A stretch of DNA of 64,000 nt, from assembly GCF_905475395.1 (NCBI RefSeq), contig NC_058339.1, positions 42,913,172 to 42,977,171 of the forward strand, read 5' to 3'. This stretch comes from Chrysoperla carnea (lineage: Eukaryota; Arthropoda; Insecta; Neuroptera; Chrysopidae). This document shows, piece by piece, positions 38,424 to 48,857 of the stretch. The notes beneath the pieces are model-generated. The model saw only the letters and a program-made list of their open reading frames with translations, was not told where the DNA came from and did not search any database. Both the position numbers and the translations under genes were made by a program. The stretch's first letter is position 1, and every line of letters starts with the position of its first letter.

Positions 38424-38661
38424 ACATATATACCACGTTGAAAGAACCGGTTCTCGTCCTTAAAGCAACCAACAACTATTAATCTTTATACATAATAAAA
38501 ATATTTATTGTAATACTACTAACTCTAAGTATATAAATAAAGAATAAGTTAATAAAGAATTTTAAAGATGATCCTGACCTGATCAAAGAAGCTAAGCAAC
38601 ATTGGACAAAGTTAATGCTTGGATATATGGGAGCCCGCTTGAAAACACTGCGTGTTGTTTC
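38424..38661 (+). pseudogene. 5S rRNA-like sequence split by an insertion
   Basis: The first part, 38431-38459, reads TACCACGTTGAAAG then AACCGGTTCTCGTCC, the 5' third of insect 5S rRNA. The second part, 38581-38661, carries GATCAAAGAAGCTAAGCAAC, then TGCTTGGATATATGGGAGC, CCGCTTG and CACTGCGTGTTGTT. These correspond to the 5S box A, intermediate element, box C and 3' end. About 120 bp of AT-rich DNA interrupts the gene; TTAAAG flanks it on both sides (38460, 38562). A run of six T follows at 38662. It is a pseudogene or a 5S-derived SINE head and no longer folds as 5S. Confidence 0.8.
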
Positions 38662-38682
38662 TTTTTTATTACTTATAATAGG

Positions 38683-39191
38683 TTGGCTGATAAGTCCCCG
38701 GTCTGACACATATATGGCGTCGCTAGTATTAAATGCATATTATTTTTATATAGTACCAACCTTCAAATGATTCGTGTCAAAATTTGACGTCTGTAAGTCA
38801 ATTAGTTTGTGAGATAGAGCGTCTTTTGTGAAGCAACTTGTGTTATTGTGAAAAAAATGGAAAAAAAGGAATTTCGTGTTTTGATAAAATACTGTTTTCT
38901 GAAGGGAAAAAATACAGTGGAAGCAAAAACTTGGCTTGATAATGAGTTTCCGGACTCTGTATTTTTTCCCTTCAGAAAACAGTATTTTATCAAAACACGA
39001 AATTCCATTTTTTCCATTTTTTTCACAATAACACAAGTTGCTTCACAAAAGACGCTCTATCTCACAAACTAATTGACTTACAGACGTCAAATTTTGACAC
39101 GAATCATTTGAAGGTTGGTACTATATAAAAATAATATGCATTTAATACTAGCGACGCCATATATGTGTCAGACCGGGGACTTATCAGCCAA
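38683..39191. mobile_element. Fold-back irritans-type mariner fragment
   Basis: Both ends carry the mariner terminal repeat TTGGCTGATAAGTCCCCGGT, flanked by TA. The arms 38683-38917 and 38957-39191 (235 bp each) are near-perfect reverse complements around a 39-bp spacer. Each arm holds the 5' UTR and the start of the transposase (MEKKEFRVLIKYCFLKGKN), and the left copy runs on through the spacer to NEFPDS. The catalytic part is absent, so it encodes no active enzyme but could be mobilised in trans. Confidence 0.92.
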
Positions 39192-40645
39192 TAGTATATT
39201 TTTTTAGCTACCATATTAATTTCAATGAAAGAAACATTTGAATTATTCATACAATAAAAGGTCCATACGACTTACTTCCAAGTAGAGAGGATAAAAAAAT
39301 ATCATATGTTTTAATATTTACAATTTTTTTTTGTAAAAATTTATTTTTTCATTTTTTTGTGAACCCGGCTTCGCCTCCTGCATCCCCCAGGGGCTTCAAC
39401 CCTTGCAACCCCAGTGGGGACTTCGTCCCCTGCACCTGCATGACGTTAAAACTACATAAATGATAAGTGATAATAGTGACAATTATACAATTTTTCATTC
39501 GGCAAAAAAAACGGCTTGACCGATTTTGCTCAAAACCTAATCAGGTCTAAGTTACATAATTATGCGTTAAATGAAACTGGTCCCATGTCAATATCATCAT
39601 ATGTTCTCCAGATATGCGAGACGAAAATTAAATCCGAATATACATACATACATACATACATGTGCATACACGAACATCCTTTTAAAACCATACTATTCAA
39701 CTCTAAAGGCCTTGAAACGTGGAGATATGTCTAAATTTTCAATTTGCAAAATTGGACCCATCACAATAACTATCCCACTGGGAAGTTAAAAATTAAAAAA
39801 AAAAGTTTTTCTAAAGTTTTAAGTTTTCACTTCTCTCGTTTGTTACCATGCCTGACTATCGATTTTTGTTAACTTAAAGCAAAAGGGCCAAATAACAATT
39901 AGTGAAAATCTATAGTCTATGACTTACTTATTATAAAATATATAATAATATAAATAAAATTATAAAAATTGAGTTTTAGTCTGTCTCTCTTTGAACTCTT
40001 ATCAAGGATAATTATGAAAATAAATACCAAAATGCTCGAATTAAATTTCGAATTAAATCTTATCTCGAATTAAAAAAAAAAGAAGAGTTTTAATATGTAT
40101 GGATTCAGGGATGCTCAAAATAGATAAAATTTAATGTAAACTTATTTTTTTTTGATCTCAGTATTTCATTTCCTTATAGTAGGTACAAGCAAATTGAAAT
40201 GTTGATATAAACGTAAAAAAAACCTTATTAAAACATTTTTATAATACCTACTTTTGTATTGATAAAAAATGAATCAGGTATAAGGAAAATGCATTTCTCG
40301 TAAAAAAAAAATGAGTAACACTTTACTGTTGTATAGATTGAAATATAAGTTAATTTTACATTTCGTTAACGGAGTTACATGCATCAATAGTGAATCTGAT
40401 TGTAAACAATCATTTAAAATCATTCATGCGAATTTTATATATGAAAGTAAACTACTAATAAATGTGTATTAGTTATTTCAGACAAGTAATTTTAACCATT
40501 GTTTACTGACAATTATTATTACACAACCATAAATATAACAATAAAAAAGGACCAAGTACTCGTTAATCCTAAAGACTTCTTATTAACTATAATCCAAATA
40601 CTCCCACTGCTGGGAAATTACTGATAACGAACGATTTCAAAAGAA
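39192..40645. other. Non-coding, with a small GC-rich island
   Basis: At 39363-39445 a C/G-rich block (CCCGGCTTCGCCTCCTGCAT, CCCCAGGGGCTTC, CCAGTGGGGACTTCGTCCCC) contrasts sharply with its surroundings and is made of short repeated words. It is followed by AACGGCTTGACCGATTTTGC, likely part of the same dispersed repeat. A TACA microsatellite lies at 39640-39662. Two overlapping open frames at 39516-39789 are not accepted. Confidence 0.5.
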
Positions 40646-41270
40646 ACAAGTGAAAACAAACAATTGACTTAGTTAATTGTTGAAATACCATGCATAGACA
40701 GTATTGATTACTCTATCACATTACACATATTCCTACCATGTCACACATACGTAACTGATAATCCCATATTAAAACGTACTATAAAATTAGCATCAAATGT
40801 GTGCCCTCGTGAGTAAACATATTGCTCATTTACGAACTCTACCTCACTTTTTATGTCCTGAGCACACTGTAAAAATTTCAGCTTGATATCTTTTTTCGTT
40901 ATTGAGTTATCGTGTTGACACATATACGGACAGACGGACAGAAAACCGATAATGGAATAATTAGGTGATTTTATAAACACCCATATCAAAATTTTGTTCG
41001 TAGCATCAATATTTTTAACCATTACAAGGTTAGGTTGAGTTAAGTTGCTGTCCTGGGGTGGATCACACTTAGACCATAGGGTCCGTTGTGATACCGAAAA
41101 AGGATTGGCCCATCCCCGGCCACTACTCCAAGAACCAATTGGAGCTGTTTCAGAACAGCGGGAGAGCTTTGGCGTCGGTAGACTTTTTACAAACTTTGGG
41201 CTTGGAGTCCCAAGCGTTACAAACTGGGTCTAAACTGAATATACTATGATATATTTCATATATATGGTAT
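40646..41270 (+). repeat. Dispersed repeat family A, copy interrupted by a SINE-like insert
   Basis: Runs from ACAAGTGAAAACAAACAATT through GTGTGCCCTCGTGAGTAAAC, GTCCTGAGCACACTGTAAAA and AATTAGGTGATTTTATAAAC to GAATATACTATGATATATTT. It is broken at 41028-41212 by the insert described separately. Element length without the insert is about 440 bp. Confidence 0.85.
41028..41212 (+). mobile_element. SINE-like element (GGTTAGGTTGAGTTAAG type)
   Basis: About 185 bp of distinctly GC-richer DNA starting GGTTAGGTTGAGTTAAG, with ACACTTAGACCATAGGGTCC, GTTGTGATACCGAAAAAGG and CCCAAG near the end. It sits inside repeat A, flanked by ACCATTACAA and AGCGTTACAA, a plausible worn target duplication. Elements with these opening and internal motifs are familiar from other insect genomes (memory). 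The open frame across it is incidental. Confidence 0.7.
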
Positions 41271-43785
41271 ACAAATTCTCCTGTGATTTTTCGCTGAACT
41301 ACAATTGTTTCATTTCCAGTTGAAAATCTGTTAGAACCTGCATGTAAATCGCAACATGTAAATCTGGTCAGTATTACATGTTTATTTTATATTTATAATT
41401 AGTTTTATAAATTATCTTTTATGTTTGTTCTTTGTGTCTTTGATTTAAAATGACCTTAAGTAATGCAAAAAAATATATAAATAAATTTATTCATATACAA
41501 TACGCAAATTAAATGCCAAGGAAACTCTTAAAAAAAAATCAACTCACAATTATAATAATAGGTAATAGTGTTGTGAATGCTATATTATGTTAACATGCAT
41601 ATACAGGATTAATCTTGATAGGACATTAGGACACCAGAGGGCGTTTTTTAAAGGAGTAGCAAAATTTATTTATAATTTATGTAATCTTAGAAATTTCTAA
41701 AATTCCAATTGTAGACCTATGCATAACCATTTATATAGAGGTTAAGTTTCTAGAATTTATCAAGGCGTAAGATTTATAGAAATAATCTAAAGACTTAAGG
41801 GCCATTGATAGCAAACCACAGTTCCATTTTGAGTGTAAATATGAGATTATGTTGATTATCTCGAACAAAAAACTAGTTTCGGCTTCAGCCCAAAATCGAC
41901 CGAAATTTCGGTCCAATCGGAACTTGACAATCACATAAGAGTAACAAAAATGTGTGTGTTTGTGGTTGTAGTTTAATATTATGTGGTAGTTATTTGGTAT
42001 TATGTGAATGTATTTCATTCTGTTGTACCTACACCATATTATAGAATACCATACTCGATAACTCAAGAACTCTTTTAATATTCAGAAATTCCTGACACGA
42101 ACTTTTGCATTTTGTCGTATAGATTTTATTCTTTTTTATCTTATTCAAAAATTTATACAAAGATTTTCATGTTTCTCTTCTTTTCATGAGTCTCAGTTAT
42201 ACGAATCAATGAACAGCCTTGTTCTTCATATTTTGAATAATTAAATAACTTCAGCGCCTGCACTATCATGATGGTATTAAATTCAATGTCATTTAATAAT
42301 AAAAATTAAATTCAAACAATATTAGAAACTTGACTTAAAGATTAATAACAGAATCTATTTAGATCTAATTTGTTCGGTATTTGTGCAATTTTAATTATAA
42401 ATTTTCGATGTGTGGTGTTTATGTATATTCATAATTCTTATAATTGGTATGAAGACTTCAATTAAAATTTATAAAGAGATACTTTGTATACAGTAAGATA
42501 ATTTTTTGATTGTTTTTAATTCCACGAATTAAAATATTATTTACAGTATTAGTTACCTTTTTGTACCCGCCTATGTAGTGATTATTAATACTTAGACATT
42601 TTATTTATTTACTAGTAAATTATTAGACGGCATTGGTATTATGTTTACAAGTGAAAAAGAAATTAATTGGTTAGTTTAAAAACTATTTTGTTTGTTGTTT
42701 AAAAAACCCGATAGATGTCCATTAGACAATGTAAAATCTAAAACATTTTTTGTTTTTGATTAACCATTATTCAATAAAACATTATTTTAACAAAACTTGA
42801 ATAAATCTTCATATTTTTCGTTTCAGAAAGTAGTATCTTGGTTTTAATAAAATAGTGGTATGTTTATAAATAACTCTTTTCGGAAATATTTCAAGATACA
42901 CTTTATCTCAGCCACTATCTCAAACATTATTTATTACAATAATTGTTTTCGTCGGGTAAGGCTTCTGATTTGTTGGTCCCTGATGATGCCAAACTTCTTT
43001 CCAAAAATTCACTTCATTAATGTGAATTGTGAGGAATTAGTCTTATACTAGAAGTCTGGTCTGCATTTGTATACTAAAAGCGTATCTACTATGCTAGCGG
43101 AAGTTGTTCTAATATTCAGTAAATTTTCTGAATATTTAGCTTGTGTGCCGTTAATTGAATAGATCGCGCAATGTTCAAATGATAAAAATTAAAAATTTAT
43201 ATAAAAACAATTAGTTCCATCGTTGTATTTTAAAGAGATTAAGAAAACTAATGTACAGTTTGGCAAAGATTTTGTTAGCCATTTAAATTGTACGAAGTAA
43301 GAAGAGTTTTTATGGTAAAACTTATTTATAAAACAACTGTCACTGTGTGTTAAAAAATTGCTCAATTTTTTATATTCTTAAGTGTCCTTACAGTTTTCTT
43401 CAGGCTTGGTACTGTACATTCTTTTCTTCAAGGTTTTGATTAACTTATTTTGATTAAAAGCAATTGATAAATTTACAACCATACCAGGGCGTTTTCTTTT
43501 ACAACAAATAATACTTCACATATTTTTTATTGGCAACTACTTTCTCTTAAATAATTTTTTATTATGCTTTTCCATGAAAACTAGACCTAATTTTCGAAAT
43601 ATTAATTTGTTTAGAATTTGTTATTTTCTAAAATTTCTAAGAACTTCATCGAATCGAATTCAATAAATCAATAATGTTTTAATATTTTTTAATAAGCGTT
43701 TTGAAGATAGGAAGTAATTACTGACGAAATTATGTAAAAAATTTAATAAAATTATAAAATTTATTCAGTCATTTTGAATAAATAG
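41271..43785. other. AT-rich DNA without recognised gene
   Basis: Open frames at 41731-42066 (-) and 42860-43051 (+) show no recognisable domain and no splice context. No RNA gene or strong repeat recognised. Confidence 0.4.
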
Positions 43786-44903
43786 TTATAATACTCCAGT
43801 AAATGAGGAGAAAAAAAGACGAAATCTCTAAATTTTGTCTTATAGCACCGATTTTGATGAAAATTTGGGATTAAGCTTTGGGGGTGGTGTTTTTGCCCAA
43901 GGGTTGGGAACCACCCCCTTCTAGGTGGTGGACAAATATATGTTGAAAATAACCACGATAATCGATCGATTGATGGAATCTTAGCAAAAAGTGTCATTCA
44001 AGTATATTTCGAAAAGTCAATGCTTTCTCAGTTATTGCTGTTGAAATTTGAACACATTTGAAGGAAAATTAACGGAGTTATAATGAAAAGAAAACTATGC
44101 GACACAAAAACTGATGAATCTACCACGGGGACTAAAAATAATTTTTGCCGCTTTACAATTTACTTTATATAGGTTCTGACAATATACTCAAAAAAAATTT
44201 AGCAGTTTCGGATATTTTTTGAAGTATTAAATAAATAAAAAAATAAATAAATAAAAAGAAACTTTTCAATAAAAAAATTCTGTATCGTTAAATAATTCGC
44301 TACAAAAAAAGTTTTGCAGGTAAAATAATCTGCGGAAAAAGAGTTAAAGTTTTGCTCTCTAAACTTTTTTTATAACATTCTTATTTTTCGAGTTATTTAA
44401 CGATAAAGACGTTTTTCTTGTTTTTTGCAAATATTTCGAAAATTTTGCAATATTTCAAAAACTATGTATCCGAAACTACTATAACTTTTTGACCATGTTA
44501 TCTGTACATAAATAAAGTAAATTGGAAAGTGGCTAGCACTGATATTAGTTCCCGTAGTAAATTCATCAGTTTTTGTGCTGAATAAAATATAAAGACAAAG
44601 ATACGACCAACTTTTTTTTCATTATAAGTTCGTTAATTTCCGTGCAAATGACATGCAATTTTTTTCGTTTTTAAGGGTTTATGGTATTTAAAAATGTGTA
44701 AGATAAAAAGTGTACGATATACTTTTTTCAAAAATTTTTTTCTAATTTTTCATTTATTTTTCCACCTTCTAGGGAAAAGCACCACTCGGACCATATAACT
44801 TTTCTTTTTTGGGATCTTGTTTAATATCCGTCAAATTTTCAAGTCAATCGGAACAATAGGAACAATGTTAGAAGTATATACCTTCTTTACTGGAGTATAT
44901 AAG
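43786..44903. mobile_element. Large imperfect fold-back element upstream of UGT gene 1
   Basis: The ends pair: ATACTCCAGTAAA at 43790 against TTTACTGGAGTATATAA at 44887. Inner arms pair over about 130 bp: ATTAACGGAGTTATAATGAA, CACAAAAACTGATGAAT and TTTACAATTTACTTTAT (44068-44170) against ATAAAGTAAATTGGAAAG, AAATTCATCAGTTTTTGTG and CATTATAAGTTCGTTAAT (44511-44638). The centre also has pairing GTTTCGGATA / TATCCGAAAC. No transposase. Its right edge lies about 150 bp from the presumed UGT gene 1 promoter. Confidence 0.75.
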
Positions 44904-45047
44904 TCAAATTTTGTTATCTTTAGTAGAAAATAAACCATAATCATACCTTCTTTACAATTGTATAATAAACAACAGAAGAATGGTGCCATTTTGCAACTAT
45001 AAATAAACTTTTGTTATCTATAGAAGAAAATGAACCAATAATACCTA
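44899..45047. repeat. Direct repeat of about 49 bp, 100-bp spacing
   Basis: Units 44899-44947 and 44999-45047 share TTTTGTTATCT, TAGAAGAAAA-like and CC-AATAATACCT blocks. They lie just upstream of the region similar to the proposed gene 2 first exon. Confidence 0.7.
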
Positions 45048-45060
45048 CTTACAATAAAAA

Positions 45061-45105
45061 ACAGTTTCATTTATATAACATTTGTTCAAGTGATTTTCAT
45101 TGTGG
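45061..45105 (+). other. Candidate promoter/first-exon region of UGT gene 1
   Basis: This stretch is similar to the proposed first exon of gene 2 (50160-50240), including TTCAAGTGATTTTCATTGTGG and ATATAAGCAT. At the point where gene 2 has the donor GGTAAGTATAAG this copy reads GGCAAAATATAAG. That exact donor is therefore lost, and another must be used if this is the first exon; one candidate is GAG/GTGAAC near 45210. Confidence 0.3.
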
Positions 45106-45877
45106 CAAAATATAAGCATAATAATATTAGTGATTTAAATTTATTTTATAAAGTTTGTTTATATTCAATCACCATCCATTTGAGATATTAATTTTGGTGA
45201 CCAAAAATTGAGGTGAACGCATAGTCAATTTACTTCCTTATTTCAATTGCGTTAGGTGATTTCTAGTGTATTGTTTATAATTGCTGATCTGGTACTCCAA
45301 TCTATGACCTTATATTAACATAGGTTTCTTACAAAACAAACAAAAAATTAATAATTTAAACAAAGTTAATTGGCTGTGAGAGTAATCTTGCTTTCAAAGT
45401 TTTTTTTAAAAATTTTAACGTCATATTCCAACTCTAATATTTAGTGTTCATTCCTAATTCGGATGAAGTCCTTCATAAAAATTTGAATATTTGTAAATTT
45501 GGAATTTTTTTGAAATTACGGTCCTTATCAGGCGTTTGGCGCATGGGGACTAGACAAAAAAGTGTCCGACTTTGGTTGATTTTTTTTTAATTTTGAAAAA
45601 CAGTTAGTTAGAGAGTGCCTGCCAATTTATCAATTTCCAACAAACAACTGTTGTATTTATATAAACACTTCGACACTCGTGTCGTGTAGGTATGAGTTGT
45701 TTTTAAAATTCATGAACATACATTGTGCAGTAAAACGGCGGATGCATCTACCCAAACTTTTCTTATAATAATATATCCCAACTATATAACTCAATTTTGT
45801 CTGTTACTTCTTGCAAAAGATAGTGGAGGGCAACTATTTTGGTTTACGGCCTGTAAATAGAGATTAATTTTTTGCTT
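45106..45877. other. Presumed 5' intron/leader region of UGT gene 1
   Basis: No coding exon seen. The acceptor before the start codon implies that this interval contains the end of a 5' UTR intron. GAG/GTGAAC near 45210 is one possible donor. Confidence 0.35.
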
Positions 45878-45890
45878 CATTTTTCAGATA
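45878..45890 (+). promoter_or_regulatory. Splice acceptor 3 bp before UGT gene 1 start
   Basis: The sequence ATTTTTCAG/ATA lies directly before ATGG. A 5' UTR intron therefore ends here and only ATA is left as leader in the coding exon. The same arrangement recurs at 52454 (gene 2, CAG/GAG before ATG) and 58223 (gene 3, CAG directly before ATG). Confidence 0.75.
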
Positions 45891-48777
45891 ATGGCTCTGA
45901 AAATTTACCATCTTTTATCAATAATGTCAATTAGTTTACCAATATGTGTGAGTTACAATATATTGGTACTTCTTCCATACTCCGGTATTAGCCATTTTAT
46001 AGTGTATGAACCATTATTCAAAGAATTGGCTCGTCGAGGTCATAATATGACTGTGGTCAGTCATTTTCCATTGAAGCAACCAATGGAAAACTATCATGAC
46101 ATAAGCTTATATGGACTGTCGGAAATTTTTAAAGAAAAATTTGATGTACCAATTGGTCAAAAAGTATCATCATTAGAACATTATAAAACTCAATTAAGGG
46201 TACATCGAGCTGGAATTGAAATGTGCAATGAACTTTTGGGAGCGCCACAAGTACAAAATTTATTAAAATACAATGGTACTTTTGATTTAATTATTCAGGA
46301 GCATTTTAATGGTGATTGTTTTTTTGCATTTAACCACATATTTAAAATTCCTCATGTGGCGCTTAGTTCGTGTACCTTATTACCATGGGAATTCGACATA
46401 ATGGGAGCTCCTATAAATCCATCATATAACGTAGTGAATTTACATAGATTTTCTGAAAAAATGTCGTTCTTGGAACGAGTTCAAAATACTGTAGCATTTT
46501 TAATTCAAGCATATGTTATACCTGATTTGGTGTACCGAAACGAAATTGATAGAATAATTAAAAAACATTTTGGAGAAGGTGTACCACCTGTGAAAGAACT
46601 GGCTAAAAATACCAGTATTTTACTAGTTAATAGCCATTTTACTATTAATCGACCTAAACCATTTCCACCAAATATTATTGAAGTATCTGGATTACATTTA
46701 GGGAAACACAAACCATTACCAAAGGTAAGTGGAAAAAATGACTTCTTTTTTTTTCTCTATTATAAATGTTTGCCTGTCTTACCAAAGTTTTGTACAACAC
46801 CGTTTGGTCTAAAAAGCCTTAATAACTTAAGGCTCAACTATCGGATTTTACAAATAGAAACGGTAAAAAAATATTATAGTCCGTACACTTGTCAAGGTTT
46901 TTTTATACCGGGAACTTGTTAAAAAAATTAACAAACAATTTTCATCTGTTTTCTCACCTGACATTGGTTTGCCCGCTAAACAGTTAGAAAGACTTGTGCA
47001 GGAAATATATTTTCAAATGAAGTTAATCTAAGAAAACTAAAGGATCCAGGGCTCTTATTCCTGAACTTATTTTGATTGAAAAAGGGAACGGAAAAATAGA
47101 TAAAAATGCTTGTTCAAGAAAATTATACGTCTGATAATTTGTTTTAGGAAATTCAAATATTTTTAGATGAAGCAAAGTATGGAGCAATCTATTTCAGTTT
47201 AGGTTCAACTGTAAAAGGAAGTTCTTTGTCAGAAACATATCGTAAAATGTTTATAAAAATTTTTGCAAAACTTCCTCAACGGATCTTATGGAAATATGAG
47301 AATGATACCCTGCCTGGAAAACCAAGCAATGTAATGATAAACAAATGGACGCCGCAATATGACGTGTTAGGTATTGAATGCTACAACTGAAAAATTGTTT
47401 GTTAATCACAATTATTAAATCATTATTTTTAGCTCATCCAAATGTTAAAGCATTTATTTCACATTGTGGTTTGTTGGGAATAATCGAAGCTGCTCATTTT
47501 GGTGTACCAATTATTGGTATACCATTTACTGCTGAACAACATACTAATGCCCAATTGTTAGCTATGCATGGTGCGGTCACTGTTTTGGATGCTGAAAGTT
47601 TCACTGAACAAGATTTAATGGAGGCAATTAACTTCGTGCTGGATAAAAAGTGAGTTTCAATCTTATATCACCTAGTAACTTCATTATAGTGGTATAGCTC
47701 TCTCTAGTTAAAACTGAAATGAAAATCTCAATTGTCTGACCACTATAGGCTAACCACATTTATCTTGCTAGTTTTGAAACGGAGCATTAGAAGCTATTTG
47801 GTAAAATCTTCACTTCAATTCTATTTGGAATGATGTAATAATTGTAATGTCACTTTGAGTAAAACTACAAAACTACAATTAATGTTTGAATATTTTGTTA
47901 TTGATGATTCATATTTTAAATGAACAATTATACATCCGAAGCAGAATCGATTCTTCGGTGACTTGGGTTCATATTTAGTACAGACGTATATTTCTTAACA
48001 TTCATATCAAAAATGAGAAAAAACAATTGTTAAAATTGAGATACTTTAACTTAATGTTATAGTGAGTAATTGGCAGTGGCAACAATTTGGAAGAACCATC
48101 TTCTAACAATGGATGGACAAACTTTAAAATACAATTAAAACGACAACGATGATTTTTTGTAGATATCACTATGTCGATATCGGTGTGATCGCTATACTGG
48201 CTTAACAATTGAAAGAATAGTAACATTTACAATATTTATTGCTGGTGGGTGTCCGGCTTATTTTGTTTGGTGATATCACAATGCTTCTGGAGGATAGCCC
48301 TATTCAATACTGTAATATTACATATGCCAACATATACACTCTAGAATCTGTCTCTATACCATATCAGCGTTGTAGTAAACACCATATAATTTCTTTCCGT
48401 GTAGCTTAGTCGTATAAGTAAGATATGGTATGAACGAAACTGATTAAATAGATAAATTTAATGACATGGATAAGTAAAATTTTTTTCTTTTTTACAGAAC
48501 TCAAGAGAAAGCGAAACTAGTACAAAAATATTATAATGATAGACCAATGTCAGCACTTGATACATCTGTCTGGTGGGTGGAATATGTCGCTCGAAATGGT
48601 GGAGCTGAGGCTCTGCGAAGCACCGTTCTTGATATGCCACTGTATCAAACAATGTTATTAGATGTCGGACTATTTTTACTTATTGTAACATTAACGATAG
48701 TTTATTTCAGCTATAAAATTATTAAAATTATATTGAAATTTATTTTTAAAAAATCTACGAAACTAAAAACTGAGTAA
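45891..48777 (+). CDS. UDP-glycosyltransferase, gene 1 of tandem cluster (4 coding exons)
   Basis: Predicted microsomal UGT that transfers sugar from a UDP-sugar to small lipophilic acceptors on the ER luminal side. Coding exons by splice sites and homology to the next gene: 45891-46724, 47148-47370, 47433-47649, 48498-48777 (834, 223, 217, 280 bp; intron phases 0, 1, 2), giving 517 residues, normal for the family. A signal peptide covers about residues 1-21. The likely catalytic His is H35 in GISHF, and its Asp partner is D142 in NGDC. The family signature runs from about W345 to Q387. It reads SHCGLLG where SHGG is usual, and ends in EQ. A membrane helix lies at about 478-500. The Lys-rich tail ends KLKTE, a KxKxx ER-retrieval pattern. 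The start is fixed by homology and by a TTTTTCAG acceptor 3 bp upstream. Introns are 423, 62 and 848 bp. Substrate and UGT subfamily are unknown. Confidence 0.93.
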
Positions 48778-48851
48778 AATGGGATAAACGCATTGTCTTT
48801 TGTAAGAAAACTAAATGGAACTTCTAAAACTCGAATATCATATTATGAAAA

Positions 48852-48857
48852 AATAAA
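48852..48857 (+). promoter_or_regulatory. Poly(A) signal AATAAA of UGT gene 1
   Basis: AATAAA lies 75 bp after the stop codon of gene 1, a typical distance for a short insect 3' UTR. No equivalent hexamer was seen within 150 bp of the stops of genes 2 and 3. Confidence 0.6.

Noticed and set aside
38746..39072. Overlapping open frames on both strands at the mariner
   Set aside because: They are the same truncated transposase start seen twice because of the fold-back. No complete gene.
39516..39789. Two overlapping 72-codon frames on the + strand
   Set aside because: They cross a TACA microsatellite and repeat-like sequence. No domain.
46505..46711. Open frame antisense to UGT gene 1, and the matching one at 53072-53458
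   Set aside because: Shadows of the conserved UGT exon 1 on the other strand. They match each other only because the two genes do.
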